From: Peribacillus saganii
GTDB lineage: Bacteria; Bacillota; Bacilli; Bacillales; DSM-1321
DNA length: 64,000 nucleotides
Assembly (NCBI RefSeq): GCF_003429095.1
Contig: NZ_QVTE01000056.1
Coordinates: forward strand, 1 to 64,000
Direction of reading: 5' to 3'
In this document: one piece after another, positions 63,293-64,000 of the stretch
Layout: every line of letters begins with the position of its first letter
Numbering within the stretch: position 1 is the stretch's first letter
Notes under the pieces: generated by a model
Seen by the model: the letters and a program-made list of their open reading frames with translations, nothing else
What the model was told of the DNA's origin: nothing
Databases searched by the model: none
Position numbers and translations under genes: made by a program

Positions 63293-63608
63293 CATAATTT
63301 TGGATGTTTCTGGAACGTATATTCAGGAACAGTCTATCAAGTTTAATGATAATTTCCGTAAAACTGACTAATATGACTGTAATTTCGCAAGGAGAAGAGT
63401 ACGGATTCCAAGTAGGTTATGTCAGTATCCATTACATTGTGTACATCGGAAAGTGTCCACAAAATTCATCAGGCCATAGACGTCGATGTATCGTACTTTA
63501 TTACAGAGCAGACATCACTATAAATAAACAGGTCCCTCACTCTAAAGAGTCCTGCAGGTTTTGTCCTTTGGCCAGGACAACATATTTTCAATGCTAACAT
63601 AAACTCAG
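63293..63608. other. Convergent gap
   Basis: No credible gene. TTGTCCT/AGGACAA near 63562-63585 may be a weak terminator for the PLP-enzyme gene. Confidence 0.4.
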
Positions 63609-64000
63609 CTAGTTAAGTGCGTAGTCCAAGTCGCCAATTAAATCCTCAGCATCCTCAAGCCCAACCGCAATCCGGATCAAGCCTGGATTTATATGCTGTT
63701 TCTTAAGCTCGACAGCATTGTTACCCAAATTCGGCGACCAAATCAGACTTTCAAATGACCCCCATGAGACACCAATTTTAAACAGCTTCATTTTGTTAAT
63801 TACATCCCTTACTGCTTCGTACGTTCCCTGCTTTAATTGAAAGCTCATTAGACCTGTATACCCTGTCATTTGTTCCTTACTAAGCTGGTAGTCCGGATGG
63901 GAAGGCAGTCCTGGATAATTGACCTTTTCAACTGCTGGGTGGGATTCCAGGAAGCTCGCAATCTTTAAGGCATTTTCTTGATGCTCTTTCATCCGGAAGG
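63609..64000 (-). CDS. Cys/Met metabolism PLP-dependent enzyme, 3' part
   Basis: The C-terminal 130 or so residues of a cystathionine gamma-synthase/lyase-family protein; the 5' part lies beyond the window edge. Seen: FLESHPAVEKVNYPGLPSHP, GLMSFQL and FKIGVSWGSFESLIWSP, ending GLIRIAVGLEDAEDLIGDL. These are the usual substrate-carboxylate (Arg) and dimer contacts. Whether it is a synthase, lyase or methionine gamma-lyase cannot be decided from this part. Confidence 0.88.
   Translation of the reverse strand, partial: FRMKEHQENALKIASFLESHPAVEKVNYPGLPSHPDYQLSKEQMTGYTGLMSFQLKQGTYEAVRDVINKMKLFKIGVSWGSFESLIWSPNLGNNAVELKKQHINPGLIRIAVGLEDAEDLIGDLDYALN

Noticed and set aside
63304..63597. 97-codon plus-strand frame in the last convergent gap
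   Set aside because: No ribosome site and mixed composition unlike a protein; no family resemblance.
1..64000. CRISPR arrays, tRNA or rRNA genes, prophage or toxin-antitoxin modules
   Set aside because: Looked for regular spacer repeats, cloverleaf-type sequences and phage or toxin gene signatures; none seen.

Overview
The window is a low-GC Firmicutes chromosome segment, almost certainly from a Bacillus-like member of the Bacillaceae. The block hit / ecsAB / serC / trpP / yhaH / scoC / prsA / yhaL / yhaM / yhaN / yhaO keeps the Bacillus subtilis order. Strong AAGGAGG-type ribosome sites are present throughout, as are small sporulation peptides (YjcZ type) and CcpA-, BirA-, TRAP- and Fur-type signals. 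There is no rRNA, tRNA, CRISPR array or intact transposase. The taxon is inferred from protein similarity and gene order recalled from known families; no search was run.

Layout. 1-5.4 kb: an acetate-type symporter with its DUF485 partner, ferrochelatase and uroporphyrinogen decarboxylase (hemE-hemH without hemY), and the heme monooxygenase hmoB. 5.5-9.4 kb: a permease next to an M20 amidohydrolase, then a COG3541-type nucleotidyltransferase. 9.5-16.8 kb is an accessory stretch lying between ecsC and ecsAB. It holds a decayed Cu/Zn superoxide dismutase, an NfsB-like nitroreductase, a small FbpB-type gene absent from ordinary ORF calls, and an overlapping pair coding an intracellular subtilisin and an unsecreted endonuclease-I nuclease. 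16.8-32.1 kb is the conserved core: ecsBA, hit, serC, trpP with a TRAP site, yhaH, scoC, two YjcZ peptides, prsA, yhaL and yhaMNO. 32-36 kb: yhzD-like, an enoyl-CoA hydratase, and bioY-bioB behind a BirA box.

36.2-49.9 kb is a 14-kb catabolic island, all on the minus strand: an RbtT/CsbX-type MFS permease, two Gfo/Idh/MocA oxidoreductases, two TIM-barrel sugar isomerase-like proteins, an SDR, an ABM-domain protein, a ribose-type ABC importer and a LacI regulator. Seven copies or near-copies of the palindrome TGTAATCGATTACA sit at its promoters. The pair of Gfo/Idh and pair of TIM-barrel enzymes resembles the described levoglucosan route (oxidation, elimination, hydration, reduction), so a 3-keto-sugar or anhydrosugar pathway is my leading hypothesis.

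50.2-57.4 kb is a surface-glycan patch: a glycosyltransferase fused to a kinase-like domain, a GT8 glycosyltransferase, a P-loop kinase, a UDP-glucuronate 4-epimerase, GalU/GtaB and UDP-glucose dehydrogenase. The last three would make UDP-glucose, UDP-glucuronate and UDP-galacturonate in sequence. 57.5-64 kb: a decayed region, a YhdH/AcuI-type reductase, a HesB-like protein with a FrnE-like DsbA protein, an acyl-CoA ligase with a perfect CcpA site at its start, an arginine deiminase-fold hydrolase, and the 3' end of a Cys/Met-metabolism PLP enzyme.

Four copies of an interspersed non-coding repeat (at about 4.5, 22.2, 34.8 and 44.3 kb), all in one orientation, sit in gene gaps. One abuts a truncated pentapeptide-repeat pseudogene and one splits bioY from bioB.
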